A stretch of DNA of 64,000 nucleotides from Streptacidiphilus sp. P02-A3a (GTDB lineage Bacteria > Actinomycetota > Actinomycetes > Streptomycetales > Streptomycetaceae). The notes under the pieces were generated by a model. It was not told where the DNA came from and searched no databases. It worked only from the letters and a program-made list of their open reading frames with translations. Below are positions 61,545-64,000 of this stretch, piece by piece. A program made the translations under genes and the position numbers. Numbering within the stretch: position 1 is the first letter of the stretch; every line of letters starts with the position of its first letter. Location of the stretch: NCBI RefSeq assembly GCF_014084105.1, contig NZ_CP048289.1:629922-693921 (forward strand), read 5' to 3'.

Positions 61545-63356
61545 TCAGGCGTACTGCGGCCGGGTGATCCACGCGTCGTGCAGCGCCGCGTAGGATCCGT
61601 CGCGGGCAAGGAGATCGCTGTGGCTGCCGGCTTCCACGATGCGGCCGGCGTCGAAGACCAGCACCGTGTCCGCGCTCTGCGCGCTCACCAGCCGGTGGGC
61701 CACCACCAGGGCGGTCCGCCCCCTGGTCAGCCGCTCCAGCGCCTGCTGGATGCGGTCCTCGGTGGCCGGGTCCACCGCCGAGGTCGCCTCGTCGAGGATG
61801 AGCACCGCCGGGTCCGCGGCGTGCGCCCGTACCAGGGCGACCAGTTGCCGCTCCCCGGCCGACAGCGAACCGCCCTGGCGGCCCACCCGGGTGCCCAGCC
61901 CCAGCGGCAGCGACTCCAGCCATTCCCGCAGGCCCAGTTCGCGGAACGCGCGCTCGATCCGCGCGTCACTGGCGTCCGGCACGCCGAAGCGGATGTTCTC
62001 GGCGATGGTGGTGTCGAAGAGGAAGCCCTCCTGCGGCACGATGACCACCCGCTGCCGCAGCGACGCCTGATCGATCCGGTCGACGGCCACCCCGCCGACC
62101 AGGACCCGCCCGCCGCTGGGGCGGACCAGGCCGCAGGCGAGCTTGGCGAAGGTGGTCTTGCCCGAGCCGGTCTCCCCGACGATCGCCACGCGCTGTCCCG
62201 GCTCGATCGCCACCGACAGCTCGTGCAGCACCGGTCGGCCCCCCGGGTAGCGGAAACTCACCCCTTCGAAGTGGATTCCGGCCGGGTCGGGCCCCAGTAC
62301 CACCGTGGCCGTGCCGTCGTCCGGGGCCTGGGTCCGCATCGCCAGCACGCCGAGCAGGCGGCGCCAGCCGGAGAGCGCGCGCTGCGCCTCGGTGAAGGCG
62401 GTGACGCCCATCCGGGTCGGGGTCACGAACAGCACGGCCAGGAAGAGGAACGCGGTGAGGTCGCCGACGGTCAGTCCGGAACCGCCGGTGAGCCGCGCGC
62501 CGACGACCACCAGGGCGACGGTGATCAGGCACGGGACGAGCTCCGCCACGGTCTGCGCGGTCGTGGTTCCCCACTGGCAGCGCAACTGGGCGGCGTGGAC
62601 GTCCTCGATGGCCTCGTCGGCCCGGGCCACCGCGTAGGACTGCGCGCTGTGGGCACGGATCGTCTCCGCGCCCATCAGCGTCTCGGAGGTCACGCCGAGC
62701 AGCGTGGCCACCCGGTTCTGGAGCCTGCCGAAGAGCCGGGCCAGGGCCTTCTGGGTACGGCCCAGGAACAGGATCAGCGGCAGCTGGAAGGCCCAGACGA
62801 GCAGCGTCAGCCGGACGTCGTAACAGGCCATGACCACGGTGGTGGTGACCATCTGGAGCGCGCTCAGGGCCAGCATCAGGCCCTTGTACTGGAGGAAGCC
62901 GCTGATCGTGTCGATGTCCGAGGTCACCCGGGCCACCAGCGCCCCGCGCGGCTCGGCCTCCTGGGTGACCAGCGACAGCCCGTGGATGTGGCGGAAGGCC
63001 GACACCCGGGTGGCGGCCAGCCCGGCCTCGCTGCTGCGGTACAGCCGGACGCTCACCCAGTAGCTGGTGATCGCCGTCACGGTGACCGCGATCGCGGCTC
63101 CGGCGACCGGCCACACCACCGCGCCGGTGCTGTCGCCCGGGCTGGTGGCGTGGTCCAGGGCCTGCTGGACCGCGATCGGCAGCGCCACCCGGCCGACGAC
63201 CGCGACCAGTCCGAGCACGGCGGTCGCGGCGATGCCCCGCAGGAACTCCTCCGACAGGCCGATCCCGCGGCGCATGACGCTGCCCACGCCGCCGGTGTCC
63301 TCACTGATGTTTGCCTCGCTGATGGTGGCCTCGCTGATGGTGCTGGTCGTGCTCAT
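61545..63356 (-). CDS. ABC exporter half-transporter (TM-NBD), subunit 2
   Basis: The protein has 603 residues. Six membrane spans (about 30-320) precede a nucleotide-binding domain with Walker A GETGSGKTT (about 393), signature LSAGERQ (about 497) and Walker B VLILDEATSAVD (about 517). The signature has Ala instead of the second Gly. The N-terminus carries three ISEA-type pentapeptide repeats from a 15-bp tandem repeat. It overlaps the next exporter subunit (ATGA), so the two probably form a heterodimeric drug or lipid exporter. Confidence 0.9.
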   Translation of the reverse strand: MSTTSTISEATISEANISEDTGGVGSVMRRGIGLSEEFLRGIAATAVLGLVAVVGRVALPIAVQQALDHATSPGDSTGAVVWPVAGAAIAVTVTAITSYWVSVRLYRSSEAGLAATRVSAFRHIHGLSLVTQEAEPRGALVARVTSDIDTISGFLQYKGLMLALSALQMVTTTVVMACYDVRLTLLVWAFQLPLILFLGRTQKALARLFGRLQNRVATLLGVTSETLMGAETIRAHSAQSYAVARADEAIEDVHAAQLRCQWGTTTAQTVAELVPCLITVALVVVGARLTGGSGLTVGDLTAFLFLAVLFVTPTRMGVTAFTEAQRALSGWRRLLGVLAMRTQAPDDGTATVVLGPDPAGIHFEGVSFRYPGGRPVLHELSVAIEPGQRVAIVGETGSGKTTFAKLACGLVRPSGGRVLVGGVAVDRIDQASLRQRVVIVPQEGFLFDTTIAENIRFGVPDASDARIERAFRELGLREWLESLPLGLGTRVGRQGGSLSAGERQLVALVRAHAADPAVLILDEATSAVDPATEDRIQQALERLTRGRTALVVAHRLVSAQSADTVLVFDAGRIVEAGSHSDLLARDGSYAALHDAWITRPQYA

Positions 63357-64000
63357 ACGGCGGGCTCCTTGGCCGGGTCGGCGCTGGGCACGGTCGGGTC
63401 GGTACGGCGCTCCTGGTCGCGCCGGTAGGCGGTGACCAGCTGCCGGTACGCCGGGGACCGGGTCATCAGGTCCGCGTGCGGTCCGCGGTCGCGCACCGAG
63501 CCGCCCTCCAGGTAGACCACCTCGTCGGCGCGTTCGACCGCGGCCAGGCTGGAGGAGGCCATGACGATGGTGAGGTCGGGGCGCAGGGTGCTGAGCCCGT
63601 CCAGGATCGCCGCCTCGACCAGCGGGTCGACCGCGGAGGTGGCGTCGTCCAGGACCAGCAGCCCCGGTCGGCGGACCAGCGCCCGCGCCAGCGTCAGCCG
63701 TTGCCGCTGCCCGCCGGACAGGGTGTGTCCGCGCTCGCCGATGACCGTGTCCAGGCCCGCGTGCAGGGACTCGACGAATCCGTCGGCCTGCGCCAGCCGC
63801 AGCGCCCGCCAGATCTCGCTGTCGTCCGGGTCGAGCCCCAGGCAGATGTTGGCCCGGACCGAGTCCCGGAACAGGAAGGGGTGCTGGGGCAGCAGCGCGA
63901 TCCTGCGGGTGGCCCGCTCGGGGTCCAGCAGCCGCAGGTCGGCGCCGTCCAGCCGGACGGCGCCGGTGGAGGGGGCGGTCACGCCGGAGAGCAGCGAGCA
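63353..64000 (-). CDS. ABC exporter half-transporter, subunit 1 (N-terminus beyond window)
   Basis: Only the C-terminal 215 or so residues are in the window: part of the nucleotide-binding domain with signature TLSGGQRQRL and Walker B LLVLDDATSAVD, where Asp replaces the usual catalytic Glu. This asymmetry with the partner is typical of heterodimeric ABC exporters with one degenerate site. The stop overlaps the start of subunit 2. Confidence 0.9.
   Translation of the reverse strand, partial: CSLLSGVTAPSTGAVRLDGADLRLLDPERATRRIALLPQHPFLFRDSVRANICLGLDPDDSEIWRALRLAQADGFVESLHAGLDTVIGERGHTLSGGQRQRLTLARALVRRPGLLVLDDATSAVDPLVEAAILDGLSTLRPDLTIVMASSSLAAVERADEVVYLEGGSVRDRGPHADLMTRSPAYRQLVTAYRRDQERRTDPTVPSADPAKEPAV

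Overview
The window is high-GC DNA with Streptomyces-type gene structure: frequent GTG starts, ATGA/GTGA stop-start overlaps, long perfect stem-loops between convergent genes, and actinobacterial families such as SARP, NnaR, DUF6059, SCO6745-like and F420-type LLM proteins. It most likely comes from Streptomyces, Kitasatospora or a close relative. No rRNA or intact tRNA gene was seen.

Left part (1-4585). A minus-strand run of conjugation-type genes (a C-terminally incomplete single-span membrane protein, a small two-span membrane protein, and a secreted lysozyme-like/NlpC-P60 protein) is followed by a DNA methyltransferase and a convergent PD-(D/E)XK nuclease. This looks like the edge of an integrative conjugative element.

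Nitrate assimilation (5270-17050). sirohydrochlorin chelatase <- narK and nirD <- nirB run leftward; an NnaR-type HemD/winged-helix regulator and a 1411-residue NasA fused to a diflavin reductase run rightward. The two intergenic regions flanking the regulator, and more weakly the narK promoter, carry 11-bp-phased GlnR-like boxes. The nasA and narK promoters also share the spacing GnAAC-n10-TAGGGT. A cupin/zinc-ribbon protein, a DUF488 protein, an NTF2-like protein and a MarR-ClC operon follow.

Scar region (20557-23700). The 3' half of a tRNA-Thr(CGT), typical of an integrase att site, lies 17 bp from an IS256-type element whose transposase is broken by two deletions and a frameshift. The IS truncates a small gene; a frameshifted DUF2199 gene and an IS3-type transposase remnant lie next to it. 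This is a recombination hotspot just before the biosynthetic cluster.

Aromatic polyketide cluster (about 23.7-46.7 kb, possibly to 47.4 kb). The minimal type II PKS is complete (KS-alpha, chain length factor, ACP), with a SARP regulator. Ring-forming candidates are a Dabb-SRPBCC fusion, a PF04199-type cyclase, a free Dabb protein and a cupin. Tailoring candidates are a P450 fused to an SCP2-like domain, two O-methyltransferase-fold proteins that both lack the usual catalytic His, an alpha/beta hydrolase, an amidohydrolase, an F420-type LLM oxidoreductase, a 2-oxoglutarate/Fe(II) dioxygenase, an aldo/keto reductase, a quinone-oxidoreductase-like protein, a DoxX-like protein, a truncated globin and an NmrA-like protein. 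A DHA2 exporter with a divergent MerR regulator is the likely resistance/export unit. No canonical C9 ketoreductase, starter KSIII or acyltransferase was seen. This combination is the best candidate here for an undescribed system.

Right part (46.9-64 kb). A lipocalin-like protein, a secreted histidine phosphatase, a PLP decarboxylase divergent from a MocR regulator, a second MocR, an SCO6745-like protein overlapping an enoyl-CoA hydratase, and an SDR/TetR pair with twin operators. These are followed by a ferritin-like diiron protein, a LuxR-type regulator, a second LLM oxidoreductase and a heterodimeric ABC exporter that runs off the right edge.
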